DNA from: an uncultured Helicobacteraceae bacterium
Lineage (GTDB): Bacteria; Campylobacterota; Campylobacteria; Campylobacterales; Helicobacteraceae
NCBI GenBank assembly: GCA_947588965.1
Contig: CANQAN010000009.1
Location: forward strand, 1 to 64,000
Direction of reading: 5' to 3'
Length of the DNA: 64,000 bases
Below, in pieces: positions 51,594 to 60,686 of this stretch. The translations under genes and the position numbers were made by a program. The notes beneath the pieces are model-generated. The model was given only the letters and a program-made list of their open reading frames with translations, had not been told where the DNA came from and did no database searches. The stretch's first letter is position 1; the number at the start of each line of letters is the position of its first letter.

Positions 51594-53000
51594 TCAAACT
51601 TTTTCCCACACACAACCTGCGGGAGTGTCCATAATTTCAATTCCTTGCAAACGTAATTCTTCGCGGATTTTATCGGCATTTTGAAAGTCTTTTGTTTTTT
51701 TATAATCAAGACGTTTTTGAATCAATTCTTCAATATAGGCACGTTGTGCGTCGCTCACGCCAAGTTTGAAATATGCAAAAGAATCTTTTAACCCAATCCC
51801 AAGAACTCTAGCGATAAGTGCTAAATTAGAGCGGATTTGTGGAATGATGTCCTTTTGTTTGGAATCCAATTTTTCATTTGCGGTATTGATAAAGTCGTCT
51901 AAGATACTTAGTGCTTTAGAGATGTTTAGGTCATCATTGAGAGCTTTGAGCAAATCATCTTTGAAAGAATCTGTGTTTGTCGCTTCGTTTTTATCAGAGT
52001 GATGGGAAATGTCAAGACGCTTTTTGAGGCGATAGAGTCTGTCAAGACGCTTTTTGCTTGCAAGCAAATCCTCTTCAGAAAAGTTCAATCCACTGCGATA
52101 ATGTGTGCTTAGAAGATAGAAACGCAACACTTCACCATCATAATGTTTGAGAGCATCTTTGATAAAAAAGCTGTTTCCAAGAGACTTTGCCATTTTTTCA
52201 CCATTGATAGTGACAAAACCATTGTGTATCCAATATTTTGCAAGGATTTGTCCATCGGCACAGCGCGTCTGTGAAGCTTCATTTTCATGATGGGGGAAGA
52301 TTAAATCTGCACCACCACCGTGGATGTCAATAGCATATTTTCCGCTCAAGGCTAAGTGTTCTTTGATCATTGCACTGCATTCAATATGCCAACCCGGACG
52401 CCCCTTGCCAAATGGGGATTCATAGCCAATATCCCCAACACCCTTGTAGCTTTTCCATAATGCAAAATCCTTGTGATCATGCTTTTGTTCGCTATTTTGG
52501 ATTCTGCTTTGCGATTCTGATTCTGCGATTCTTCCGCTTAGGATTCCATATTCTTTGTCTTTGCTGACAGAGAGATAAATGTCGCCATTTTGCGTTTGAT
52601 AGGCAAAACCCTTGTCAAGCAATGTTTGAATCATTGCGCATATGCCCTCAAGGCTCTGCGTTGCCTTTGGCTCTATATCGGCGCGCTCTACGCCAAGCAC
52701 AGACATTTCATCAAGATATCTTTGAGTGTAAGTGTGCGTGATTTCTTCAATGCTCTGATTGCTCTGCAGAGCTTTATTGATGATTTTATCATCAATATCG
52801 GTGAAGTTTTTTACAAAAAGCACATGATAGCCATTTTCTCTAAAAACTCTGCGCAACAAATCAAAAACGATTGCGCTTCTTGCATGTCCTAAGTGTGAAT
52901 CATCATAGACGGTGGGACCGCAGACATAAATGCGTACTTCATTGGGGATAATGGATTCAAATTTTACCTTTTCTCTCTTTTGGCTATCATAGATGTGCAT
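51594..53000 (-). CDS. cysS: Cysteinyl-tRNA synthetase
   Basis: A 468-residue class I synthetase. The zinc Cys is in VYVCGPTVYDDSHLGHARS (HIGH motif as HLGH), the second zinc region lies in WHIECSAM and HHENEASQ, and KMAKSLGN replaces KMSKS. It charges tRNA-Cys in the cytoplasm. Promoter element TATACT lies just upstream. Confidence 0.97.
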   Translation of the reverse strand: MHIYDSQKREKVKFESIIPNEVRIYVCGPTVYDDSHLGHARSAIVFDLLRRVFRENGYHVLFVKNFTDIDDKIINKALQSNQSIEEITHTYTQRYLDEMSVLGVERADIEPKATQSLEGICAMIQTLLDKGFAYQTQNGDIYLSVSKDKEYGILSGRIAESESQSRIQNSEQKHDHKDFALWKSYKGVGDIGYESPFGKGRPGWHIECSAMIKEHLALSGKYAIDIHGGGADLIFPHHENEASQTRCADGQILAKYWIHNGFVTINGEKMAKSLGNSFFIKDALKHYDGEVLRFYLLSTHYRSGLNFSEEDLLASKKRLDRLYRLKKRLDISHHSDKNEATNTDSFKDDLLKALNDDLNISKALSILDDFINTANEKLDSKQKDIIPQIRSNLALIARVLGIGLKDSFAYFKLGVSDAQRAYIEELIQKRLDYKKTKDFQNADKIREELRLQGIEIMDTPAGCVWEKV

Positions 53001-53047
53001 TATGGCTCCAAATAAACTTGTTTTTGTGAAAATTTTGAAAGACTAGA

Positions 53048-53053
53048 AGTATA
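53048..53053 (-). promoter_or_regulatory. Candidate extended -10 of cysS
   Basis: TGCTATACT on the minus strand about 48 bases before the cysS ATG; extended -10 with TGN. Confidence 0.5.
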
Positions 53054-53140
53054 GCAAAATTTATAAAAAATTCTAATTTTTCACTTATGACTTCTTTTGT
53101 AAATGGTTTCTATAAAGATTTATTGTAGATTTATGGATTT

Positions 53141-53183
53141 GCGCGTAAGCATTGCAGAATCCTTGCGGATTCCGCTTATGCGC
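53141..53183 (-). terminator. Nested hairpin overlapping the stop of the EF-hand protein gene
   Basis: GCGCGTAAGC and GCTTATGCGC form a 10-bp stem with one G-U pair; within it GAATCC-TTGC-GGATTC makes a second stem. The outer stem contains the TAA stop of the 53176 gene. Likely the terminator or a 3' stabiliser, without a strong T-tract. Confidence 0.6.
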
Positions 53184-54798
53184 TTAAGAGTTTTTGGATG
53201 GAATCGCTTAAAAAAGATTCTTTGAAAGCACTCTGTCGAGAATGAAATTGTCCAAACAAGAAACGATTGAGATCTTGATATTGTTGCATTAATAGAGAAT
53301 CTCCTAAGTCTCTGTGATTTTTATCGTTAGAATCTGTTGTTTCTATCGCATTGAAACTACTTTCTAGCTTGACCCACATTTGTGAAACCTCTAAGCTAAC
53401 ACCATTATTAGCACTTTTCAAAGAGCTAAAACTCATGGAAATATTCACTTCAAGGCTAGAAAATTGCGCGAAATTAAGATTGCTATTTTCTAGGATTCCA
53501 CCAAGGATTCCATTGGGACTAAAGATTCCGTTAAGAGTGCCACTCATTTGAGAGGAGAATTGACTTGAGAAATTTGCTTCAAACCCTCTGTAAGCTTTAC
53601 CTGCAAGGATTTGTGCGACACTTTGATGACCTGAAAGAATTGCATCGTTTTGTGCTTGATTTTGTAGGGATTCCTCTTTGATTTTTTCAGAGACAAGATC
53701 GATATGATGAATCTCTCCGCTCTTACCATTATCATAGAGGAAATCTGCTGTTTTTTGCTTGATTCCAAGCAAAGCGCCATTTGAGCCTTTCATTAATTCT
53801 TTACTCTCTTCGGCATTGAGGTAGATGACGCCGATTCCCTTTTCTCCAAGTCCTACGAGCTGTCCCTCTCCATTAGCATCGGGAACCCAGATTCTGAGTT
53901 TGTCATAGATGGGATCTTCTCTGTCAATCTTGCCGTCTTTGTTGGCATCGTATTGACTTAAATCTTTGAATCCATCTCCGCTTTGTGTGCCAAAAAGCTC
54001 ATTGCCATCATTAATCTTCCCATCGCCATTTTTGTCAAGCGCTAAAAATCCAGAACCCTCTTTGAGTGTAGAGATTTGATCGGGTGTACCATCGCTGTCT
54101 AAGTCAAAATGCATTTTTGTGTCACTGAGCTCTGTCCCACTTCCCTCATAGTCAATCACGAGGGGATCAACGACTTTAGAGTTTGAAGAAGATTGTGTGT
54201 TGCTTTGTGTGCTTCCCTGTGTGCTTGAGTTGAATTGTAAGTTTTGCATAAAGCTTTGTGAGATTTCAATATTCACATCCAGCTGTCTTACTGTCCCATC
54301 GTTTGCTACAATTGACCCATGCATAGAGAGTCGTAGTGTTTGAGAAAATCCTTGAGATAGGACGATTCCAGCTCCTAACTCCTTTTGTTGTAATTGGGCA
54401 TCCACAACATCCAAGAAAGATTCAATGCTAAAACTTCCATTTTGTACTCCGCGAGAGCTTTTGTTGGAATGACTGAAGAGATTTTCCCATACCTCAAGCA
54501 TCTCCTCTTTAACTTCAGCGACCTTTTCCATAGCCTTGTTGAGGATATTTTTTTGAAAATCACTCAAACGATCATTGAGTAATGACGTACTAGAGAGAAC
54601 GCTTGAAGTTTCTCTTTTTCCATTCTCATCAATTGTAGATTGTGGAACACTATTTGCTTCACCATTTGTAATCTCTTCTCTAGCAACTTCGTTAGCGGCT
54701 TGTAAGTTTGAACTCAATTGCGTGGTGGCATATGAGACACTTGATTGCTGAAAAGTTTGCAAGGAAGAGAAACTTGCACCTGTTTGCATTGCTTGCAT
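53176..54798 (-). CDS. Calcium-binding EF-hand/RTX-associated-domain protein behind a sigma-28-like promoter
   Basis: A 540-residue protein with no signal peptide; the first 50 residues are polar and Ser/Gln-rich. Residues about 210-305 form a hemolysin-associated calcium-binding block: VVDPLVIDYEGSG, DLDSDGTPD (232-240), DKNGDGKINDGNELFG (from 255) and DANKDGKIDREDPIYD (from 284). The rest is Ser/Asn-rich. A sigma-28-like -10 (GCCGATAT) lies 34 bases upstream, suggesting flagellar co-expression and perhaps export by the flagellar machinery. AAAGGAG precedes the ATG. The function is not known. Confidence 0.75.
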   Translation of the reverse strand: MQAMQTGASFSSLQTFQQSSVSYATTQLSSNLQAANEVAREEITNGEANSVPQSTIDENGKRETSSVLSSTSLLNDRLSDFQKNILNKAMEKVAEVKEEMLEVWENLFSHSNKSSRGVQNGSFSIESFLDVVDAQLQQKELGAGIVLSQGFSQTLRLSMHGSIVANDGTVRQLDVNIEISQSFMQNLQFNSSTQGSTQSNTQSSSNSKVVDPLVIDYEGSGTELSDTKMHFDLDSDGTPDQISTLKEGSGFLALDKNGDGKINDGNELFGTQSGDGFKDLSQYDANKDGKIDREDPIYDKLRIWVPDANGEGQLVGLGEKGIGVIYLNAEESKELMKGSNGALLGIKQKTADFLYDNGKSGEIHHIDLVSEKIKEESLQNQAQNDAILSGHQSVAQILAGKAYRGFEANFSSQFSSQMSGTLNGIFSPNGILGGILENSNLNFAQFSSLEVNISMSFSSLKSANNGVSLEVSQMWVKLESSFNAIETTDSNDKNHRDLGDSLLMQQYQDLNRFLFGQFHSRQSAFKESFLSDSIQKLLSA

Positions 54799-54832
54799 TT
54801 TCTACTCCTTTTGTTTAATGATAACACTTGCT

Positions 54833-54860
54833 ATATCGGCATATTTTTTCAAAAATAAAG
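54833..54860 (-). promoter_or_regulatory. Sigma-28 (FliA)-like promoter of the EF-hand protein gene
   Basis: Minus strand: CTTTA, 15 bases, GCCGATAT (54840 to 54833), then TAGCAAG. GCCGATAT matches the Helicobacter/Campylobacter FliA -10. The -35 is weaker than the consensus TAAA/TTTAAG type. Confidence 0.55.
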
Positions 54861-54941
54861 ATGTGTGTTGTAATTAGAAAAATTAAAGTTATATAAACCC
54901 ATTCATATAAGTGTGTAATTTTATGTTAAGTTCATTTTAGG

Positions 54942-54947
54942 TAGAAT
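54942..54947 (+). promoter_or_regulatory. Candidate -10 of gdhA
   Basis: TAGAAT in GGTAGAATCCC, 40 bases before the gdhA ATG, which itself has AGGAGATG upstream. Confidence 0.4.
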
Positions 54948-54986
54948 CCCGGATACAAAACTATTCCAAAATCAAGGAGATGTGAA

Positions 54987-56339
54987 ATGTCTTATGCGCA
55001 ACAAGTTATCCAGAGGGTCCAGAGTATTTATCCTGAGCAAGCAGAGTTTCATCAAGCTGTCAAAGAAGTGTTGGAATCCATTGAACCTGCATTGCAAAAA
55101 GATAAGAAATATCAATCTCACAAGGTTTTAGAGAGAATTGTCATTCCAGAGCGACAGATCAATTTTCGCGTTACTTGGGAAGATGATAAAGGAGAGATTC
55201 AGATTAATCGTGGTTATCGCATAGAATTTAGCTCATTGCTTGGTCCCTATAAAGGCGGTTTGAGATTTCATCCTAGCGTTACAGAGAGTATCATTAAGTT
55301 TTTAGGATTTGAACAAATATTCAAAAATGCTCTCACAGGCTTAGCAATGGGTGGAGGAAAGGGCGGAAGCGACTTTGATCCTAAGGGCAAGAGCGATCGC
55401 GAAATTATGCGCTTCTGTCAAGCGTTTATGAATGAATTGTTCCGACATATCGGAGCGCATACAGATGTTCCTGCAGGTGATATTGGTGTTGGCGGACGCG
55501 AGATTGGCTATTTGTTTGGGCAGTATAAAAAACTAAAGAATCGCTATGATGGCGTTTTGACAGGAAAGTCATTGCTGTGGGGTGGTAGCTTGGTGCGTAC
55601 AGAAGCCACAGGATATGGAAGTGTTTATTTCGCACAAGAGATGTTGTCTCATAGCAATTTTGGTGGATTAGAGGGAAAAGTCTGTTTGGTCTCTGGAAGT
55701 GGAAATGTGGCCATTTACACAGTGGAAAAACTTCAACAATTAGGGGCTAAGCCCGTGACAATTAGTGATTCTAGGGGAATGATTTATGATGAGAGTGGAA
55801 TTGACTTAGATTTACTTAAAGAGATTAAGGAAGTTAAACGCGAGAGCTTGGAATTGTATGCTAAGGAACGCAAGAGTGCAAAATGGACAAGCATAAAAGA
55901 TTATCCCAAAGATCACAATCCCTTGTGGGCGATTCCAGCCTTTGCGGCCTTTCCAAGTGCGACACAAAATGAACTCAATGCAAAAGACGCGGAAAATCTC
56001 TTAAAAAATGGTTGCAAATGTGTCAGTGAGGGTGCAAATATGCCATCAACAGTAGAAGCTGTACATAAATTCTTAGATGCGAAAATCTGCTATGGTCCGG
56101 GCAAAGCAGCAAATGCGGGAGGTGTTGCGACAAGTGGGCTTGAAATGAGTCAAAATGCTGCGATGATAGCTTGGACTTTTGAAGAAGTGGATAGAAAACT
56201 CCATCAGATTATGAGGGACATTTACGCAAATGCAAGTGAAACAGCAAAGGAATTTGGTGATCCTACAAATTTGGTTCTTGGAGCAAATATCGCGGGATTC
56301 AGAAAAGTTGCCAATGCAATGATTGAGCAAGGATTATAA
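54987..56339 (+). CDS. gdhA: NADP-type glutamate dehydrogenase
   Basis: A 450-residue hexameric-type Gdh. The catalytic Lys is in MGGGKGGSDFDP, followed by DVPAGDIGVGGREIGY, and the Rossmann loop is SGSGNVA (Gly-x-Gly-x-x-Ala), which with the 450-residue length suits an NADP enzyme. It aminates 2-oxoglutarate for ammonia assimilation. Flanked on both sides by genes with sigma-28-like promoters on the opposite strand. A hairpin lies 160 bases after the stop. Confidence 0.96.
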   Translation: MSYAQQVIQRVQSIYPEQAEFHQAVKEVLESIEPALQKDKKYQSHKVLERIVIPERQINFRVTWEDDKGEIQINRGYRIEFSSLLGPYKGGLRFHPSVTESIIKFLGFEQIFKNALTGLAMGGGKGGSDFDPKGKSDREIMRFCQAFMNELFRHIGAHTDVPAGDIGVGGREIGYLFGQYKKLKNRYDGVLTGKSLLWGGSLVRTEATGYGSVYFAQEMLSHSNFGGLEGKVCLVSGSGNVAIYTVEKLQQLGAKPVTISDSRGMIYDESGIDLDLLKEIKEVKRESLELYAKERKSAKWTSIKDYPKDHNPLWAIPAFAAFPSATQNELNAKDAENLLKNGCKCVSEGANMPSTVEAVHKFLDAKICYGPGKAANAGGVATSGLEMSQNAAMIAWTFEEVDRKLHQIMRDIYANASETAKEFGDPTNLVLGANIAGFRKVANAMIEQGL

Positions 56340-56500
56340 GCAAAATGAATGTGAATTGAAATCGGAGGAATGAAAGTTTCTCTTGATTTCAGAAATTCTA
56401 GAGGTTACAGATTAAAGAATGTGAAGTCCTCAATACCATAGAAAGATTAAAAAGTCGGACACTCTATAGAATCTCACATCAAGCTATAAAATTAAAGGAT

Positions 56501-56530
56501 GCCCACACAGCCCTCAAGCTGTGGGTTTTA
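56501..56530. terminator. Hairpin between gdhA and the YjfB-like gene
   Basis: CCCACACAGC ... GCTGTGGG forms an 8-bp stem with a two-base bulge, followed by TTTTA on the plus strand. It lies just past the stop of the YjfB-like gene and downstream of gdhA, so could serve both convergent transcripts. From 56340 to 56500 I see no convincing gene. Confidence 0.6.
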
Positions 56531-56533
56531 GAG

Positions 56534-56740
56534 TTAAGCCATAATATCCAATGTGCCTGTTGTAGAAGTTTGCGTTGGTTGTGCAGTTTGACTTGGTGTT
56601 TGTGTCTGCAAATTACTCTGTGTGTCTTGCATTCCATTAATGATTGAGCTCATTATGGTTTTCTCACTCTCTATTGCTTTCTTTAAAACACTCAAGTTTC
56701 CGCCTGTCGCAACTGCGCTACTGTCAATCCCAGAAACCAT
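56534..56740 (-). CDS. YjfB-like putative motility protein
   Basis: A 68-residue protein. The segment NLSVLKKAIESEKTIMSSIINGM fits the YjfB/putative motility protein family, and the tail is Thr/Gln/Pro-rich (QTPSQTAQPTQTSTTG). Family members are small, often in flagellar regulons, with no known biochemical role. AAAGGAG precedes the ATG and a strong sigma-28-like promoter lies 77 bases upstream, which supports the motility link. Partially shares promoter sequence with the 53176 gene. Confidence 0.75.
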   Translation of the reverse strand: MVSGIDSSAVATGGNLSVLKKAIESEKTIMSSIINGMQDTQSNLQTQTPSQTAQPTQTSTTGTLDIMA

Positions 56741-56816
56741 ACAGACTCCTTTCTCGTTCCGTTTGTAATTCCTAAAGAATGAAGTTTATTCCAAAAATTG
56801 AGGAATTACAGAAAAT

Positions 56817-56844
56817 ATATCGGCAATTTTCAAAAACACTTAAG
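56817..56844 (-). promoter_or_regulatory. Sigma-28 (FliA)-like promoter of the YjfB-like gene
   Basis: Minus strand: CTTAAG (56844-56839), 14 bases, GCCGATAT (56824-56817). Both elements match the Campylobacterota FliA pattern. The spacer TTTTTGAAAATT closely resembles that of the promoter at 54833. Confidence 0.7.
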
Positions 56845-56894
56845 ATGAAAGTTAAACAAATTGAAAATCTTTAATAATATTTTTGATAAAATGC

Positions 56895-56900
56895 TATACA
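56895..56900 (+). promoter_or_regulatory. Candidate extended -10 of the AsmA-like gene
   Basis: TGCTATACA 25 bases before the ATG at 56925; extended -10 form, divergent from the YjfB promoter with about 50 bases between. Confidence 0.4.
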
Positions 56901-56924
56901 TTATATCGTCTCAAAGGTGTGTTT

Positions 56925-59471
56925 ATGAAAAAAATCTTAAAAATATTGGGGGGACTTTTTGTTGGATTGATTTTGATTTGTGGTGGTATATTCACGTGGT
57001 TGTTTTCTGATAGCGGAAATGCCTTTTTGAGAGACAAAATCACACAAATCGCAAACGAAAAAGCTCCCATAGGTTTGGAATTTACGCATTTTAAGCTTGG
57101 CTTTAATTCCTATGCATTTGCCATAACAGACAAACAAAAATCGCAGATTGCTTTGAGTGGTGATTATTCTCTATTGACTCTCAATACACAAGCTAAGATT
57201 AATGCAGCCATTAAGGACTTGAATCTTTATGAAAGTCTCATTGGCATTAAACTTAATGGGGGACTCAATGTCAATGGTGATGTGGTTAAAGATGGTGGCA
57301 AACTTGTCATAAAAGCAGACATGAATGCTTTTGACAGCAATGTTCATGCCGATGTTGATTTGGACGATTATAAGCCCAAACGCCTGTTTTTAAGTAGTAA
57401 AGAGGGGATTAACCTAGAATCTCTCCTTACATTTTTGAATCAGCCAAAATACGCAAAGGGTAGAATCCTGCTTGATGCGGATTTAGACATTTCAAATCTC
57501 AATGCGCCAAGTGGGGGATTCCAAATTGCTTCCAATGCGATTTCCCCTAATGTGTCCTTGCTTAAACAATCTTATGGCTTGAATCTCCCTAAAGATGCGA
57601 TTAAATTAGCTATTGATGGAAAGGCTCAAGGCGAAAGCATTATTGTTGCATTGCTTGCAAATTCTAGTTATTTGAATCTCACTTCTAAGGATTTGAAGTC
57701 CAATATCAAAGACTTTGCGACAAATGGAAATATCGGATTGCAAATACAAAATATCGGAGTGAATGATTTTGCACTCAAAACACCGCTTAGGGCAGATATT
57801 GCGCTCAAATCTAGCAAGATTACAGACCAAGAGGCGACTTTAGCTTTGAATCTCGTAAGCAACCCGATTTTAGCGCACATTATCATGCCAAACTACACAC
57901 CACAGAGCGTTCAAGTGAATGCAAAAGACTTGAATCTGCAAGAACTCCTTGCTTTTGCGGCTAATTATATGGATGTGAAATCCTACGAGATGCAAGGAGC
58001 CTTGAATCTTAACGCAACAGCGGATAAAATCAATCTCGCAAACTTAAGTTATGCACTTAAAGCGCAACTTAATACACAAATCAATTCCTTCAAATATCAA
58101 GGATTGCAAATTGCGCAAAATAACTTCTTTAATGCCGATATTAACGGAGATTCCAAGTCATTAAAGATTCAAGCTAAGAGCGATTTGTTTGATTCTAACC
58201 TCAATGCTAATGCGCTTTTAAAGAATAACACTCCAGAGAGTGTGCAGGTGGATTTAGCAAATCTGAATCTCCAAAAACTCTCTAAAATCTTTGCTGCCAA
58301 TGCGCAAGGTTCTTTGAATGCTAAGGCGGATTTGAAAAATTTTAAGGATTCTAGCTTTGATGGCATTTTTGAAGTGCAATCGCAAAACATCTCTCTTGAT
58401 AAAAAGACACTCAATGCCCTAAGTGGAATGAATTTTAAAAATGATCTTTCCTTTGCTCTTAATGGCAATGGAAAGTTTAGTAATGGCGATGGAAGTGCAA
58501 ATTTAACGCTCAATGGGCAGGACATTCAAGCAGAAATCAAAAACGCAAAAATCAATCTCAAAAACGAAAATTATTCTGCAGACTTTTTGTTAAGCACACC
58601 AGAAATTGCAAAGATCAATCCCCTAGACTTCAAACTCAAGGGTGCATTGACACTTAATGGAGATGTGGCATTTGCAAACAAAAAGCCCAATCTGTCTCTC
58701 CACAACAGGGACTTTGGGCAATTAGATCTTGCGCTTAAGGATGAAAAGCTCGTTATTGAAGGGGCGGAATTGGATATGAAGAAAATCGCCACTTTCATTG
58801 ATAATGATAAAATCGTCAAAGGCGGTCAGGCAAATCTCAATACAAATTTAGTGATTAAAGGAACAGACGCAAAAAGCATTGTACATAATTTGAATGGAAT
58901 CGTGGATTTAGATGTGCGCAATTTGGAGATTTATAGCATTGATATTGATGCCCTTGCAAGAAGCTATGAGAGCGCAAATAGCGTGAATTTACTTGATGTT
59001 GGCGCATTTGTTTTAGCGGGACCTTTGGGTGTCGCGGCGACAAAGGGAGCAGATGTCTCTAAGCTTGGACTTAATGCACTTGTGGAGTCCAAAAGTGTGA
59101 TTAAGGATTTCAAGGCGCAATTTAATCTCAAAAATGGTGTTGCAAAAGCAGAAGATGTCGCTCTTGTAACGGGTAAAAGTAGAATCGCAGCCATTGGAGC
59201 GATTAATCTCAATAATAATGCGTTTGAAGAATTTGCTGTGGGGATTTTGGATGATAAAGATTGTGCCAAATATTCACAAAAAATCAAGGGAACATTGAGT
59301 AATCCAAAGATTGAAATCTCACAAACGACAATCAAAACAGCAGTTAATCTTGCAAATTCCCTTTTAGGAAAGCTCAAAAAGGGTTCAAAAATCGTCACAG
59401 AGCCAATTGTCGGAAAAAGTGAAGAGTGTAAGCCCTTCTATCAAGGCTCTGTGAAACATCCTAGCAATTAA
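56925..59471 (+). CDS. AsmA-like large envelope protein
   Basis: An 848-residue protein with one N-terminal membrane helix (about residues 5-26) and a long periplasmic beta-rich body with recurring short modules (NLNLQ, LNANA, LNGN, IKNAKINLK), as in AsmA/TamB/DUF748 bridge proteins. The C-terminal half carries VDLDVRNLEIYSIDIDALA and DFKAQFNLKNGVAKAEDVAL, typical of the AsmA C-terminal domain. Such proteins move phospholipid or help outer-membrane assembly. ATG 56925 follows AAAGGTG; an upstream in-frame ATG is not supported. Confidence 0.82.
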   Translation: MKKILKILGGLFVGLILICGGIFTWLFSDSGNAFLRDKITQIANEKAPIGLEFTHFKLGFNSYAFAITDKQKSQIALSGDYSLLTLNTQAKINAAIKDLNLYESLIGIKLNGGLNVNGDVVKDGGKLVIKADMNAFDSNVHADVDLDDYKPKRLFLSSKEGINLESLLTFLNQPKYAKGRILLDADLDISNLNAPSGGFQIASNAISPNVSLLKQSYGLNLPKDAIKLAIDGKAQGESIIVALLANSSYLNLTSKDLKSNIKDFATNGNIGLQIQNIGVNDFALKTPLRADIALKSSKITDQEATLALNLVSNPILAHIIMPNYTPQSVQVNAKDLNLQELLAFAANYMDVKSYEMQGALNLNATADKINLANLSYALKAQLNTQINSFKYQGLQIAQNNFFNADINGDSKSLKIQAKSDLFDSNLNANALLKNNTPESVQVDLANLNLQKLSKIFAANAQGSLNAKADLKNFKDSSFDGIFEVQSQNISLDKKTLNALSGMNFKNDLSFALNGNGKFSNGDGSANLTLNGQDIQAEIKNAKINLKNENYSADFLLSTPEIAKINPLDFKLKGALTLNGDVAFANKKPNLSLHNRDFGQLDLALKDEKLVIEGAELDMKKIATFIDNDKIVKGGQANLNTNLVIKGTDAKSIVHNLNGIVDLDVRNLEIYSIDIDALARSYESANSVNLLDVGAFVLAGPLGVAATKGADVSKLGLNALVESKSVIKDFKAQFNLKNGVAKAEDVALVTGKSRIAAIGAINLNNNAFEEFAVGILDDKDCAKYSQKIKGTLSNPKIEISQTTIKTAVNLANSLLGKLKKGSKIVTEPIVGKSEECKPFYQGSVKHPSN

Positions 59472-59479
59472 GGGTTGCT

Positions 59480-60238
59480 ATGCGTCTGATTTCATGGAAT
59501 GTCAATGGGCTTCGTGCGTGTATGAATAAAGGTTTTGGGGATTTTTTTGCGGCAAGTTGTGCTGATGTGTTTTGCATACAAGAATCCAAAATGCAAAAAG
59601 AACAAGCAGAATTTAAATTTGATGGCTATAGGGAGTATTGGAATAGCGCGGAGAAAAAGGGCTATTCGGGAGTGGTGATTTTTAGCAAGAAAGAGCCTCT
59701 AAGCGTGCAAAGTGATATGGGAATCGCTCATCATGACAAGGAAGGACGCATACTCACTGCAGAATATGAGGAATTTTATCTTGTCAATGTCTATACGCCA
59801 AACTCCAAACGTGAATTAGAGAGGCTCACATATCGCATGGAATGGGAAGATGACTTCAGAAAATTTCTTAAAAAATTAGAATCCAAAAAGCCTGTGGTTG
59901 TCTGTGGCGATCTTAATGTCGCGCACAAGGAAATTGATCTCAAAAATCCTAAGACAAATCGTAGAAATGCAGGTTTCACCGATGAAGAGCGTGAAAAAAT
60001 GACACAACTTTTAGAAGCGGGGTTTGTGGATACTTTTCGGCATTTTTATCCTCACTTAGAGGGGGCTTACAGCTGGTGGAGTTATATGGGAAACGCCCGT
60101 GCGAACAATACGGGTTGGCGGATTGATTATTTTCTTTGCTCTAAAATTTTAGAATCTAAACTCAAAAGTGCGCAAATCTACTCCGAGATTTTGGGAAGTG
60201 ATCACTGTCCTGTAGGGTTAGAGATCGATGTGCATTGA
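59480..60238 (+). CDS. xthA: Exodeoxyribonuclease III
   Basis: A 252-residue AP endonuclease. The expected motifs are SWNVNGLRA, the catalytic Glu in CIQESKMQ, GDLNVAHKEIDL, and the terminal SDHCPVG. It cuts abasic sites in base-excision repair. It overlaps ybeY by 11 bases, so the two are probably co-translated. Confidence 0.97.
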   Translation: MRLISWNVNGLRACMNKGFGDFFAASCADVFCIQESKMQKEQAEFKFDGYREYWNSAEKKGYSGVVIFSKKEPLSVQSDMGIAHHDKEGRILTAEYEEFYLVNVYTPNSKRELERLTYRMEWEDDFRKFLKKLESKKPVVVCGDLNVAHKEIDLKNPKTNRRNAGFTDEEREKMTQLLEAGFVDTFRHFYPHLEGAYSWWSYMGNARANNTGWRIDYFLCSKILESKLKSAQIYSEILGSDHCPVGLEIDVH

Positions 60239-60686
60239 TTGGCAAAACAAAACAGATTTTGAGATAGCAGACACATTTTTGGAGCTTTTGGAATCCATTT
60301 TAGAATCCGTTTTACAACATTTGCATTTGAGCCCAAAGGGATGTGAATTGTTGCTTGTCAATAATGCAGAAATTGCAGGACTTAATGCACAATTTCGTGG
60401 GATTGAGGAGGCTACTGATGTTTTGTCTTTTCCCTTAGATGCGCATTTTGCGCCGATTTTAGGCAGTATTGTGATTTCTGTAGAATATGCAAGACAAGTG
60501 AGTTCTAGCCTGAAGCATTCCTTAGAAGATGAGATTGCACTTCTCTTTATCCATGGACTCTTGCATTTGTTAGGATTTGATCATGAGCGTGATAATGGAG
60601 AACAGCGCAATCTAGAAGCACAATTAGTTTTGCAATTTTCTTTGCCTCATAGCTTGATTGTGCGCAATGGAGAGGAAAAATGCTAG
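60228..60686 (+). CDS. ybeY: Endoribonuclease YbeY
   Basis: A 152-residue metalloprotein. The zinc motif HGLLHLLGFDH is intact, preceded by TDVLSFPLD. It matures 16S rRNA 3' ends and performs ribosome quality control. The ATG lies inside the 3' end of xthA; it overlaps the next gene by seven bases. Confidence 0.95.
   Translation: MCIDWQNKTDFEIADTFLELLESILESVLQHLHLSPKGCELLLVNNAEIAGLNAQFRGIEEATDVLSFPLDAHFAPILGSIVISVEYARQVSSSLKHSLEDEIALLFIHGLLHLLGFDHERDNGEQRNLEAQLVLQFSLPHSLIVRNGEEKC

Noticed and set aside
56370-56441. 23-codon open frame (starting MKVSLDFRN) after a GGAGGA in the gdhA-YjfB gap
   Set aside because: The purine run is only one base from the ATG and the peptide has no recognisable feature; not enough to call a gene.
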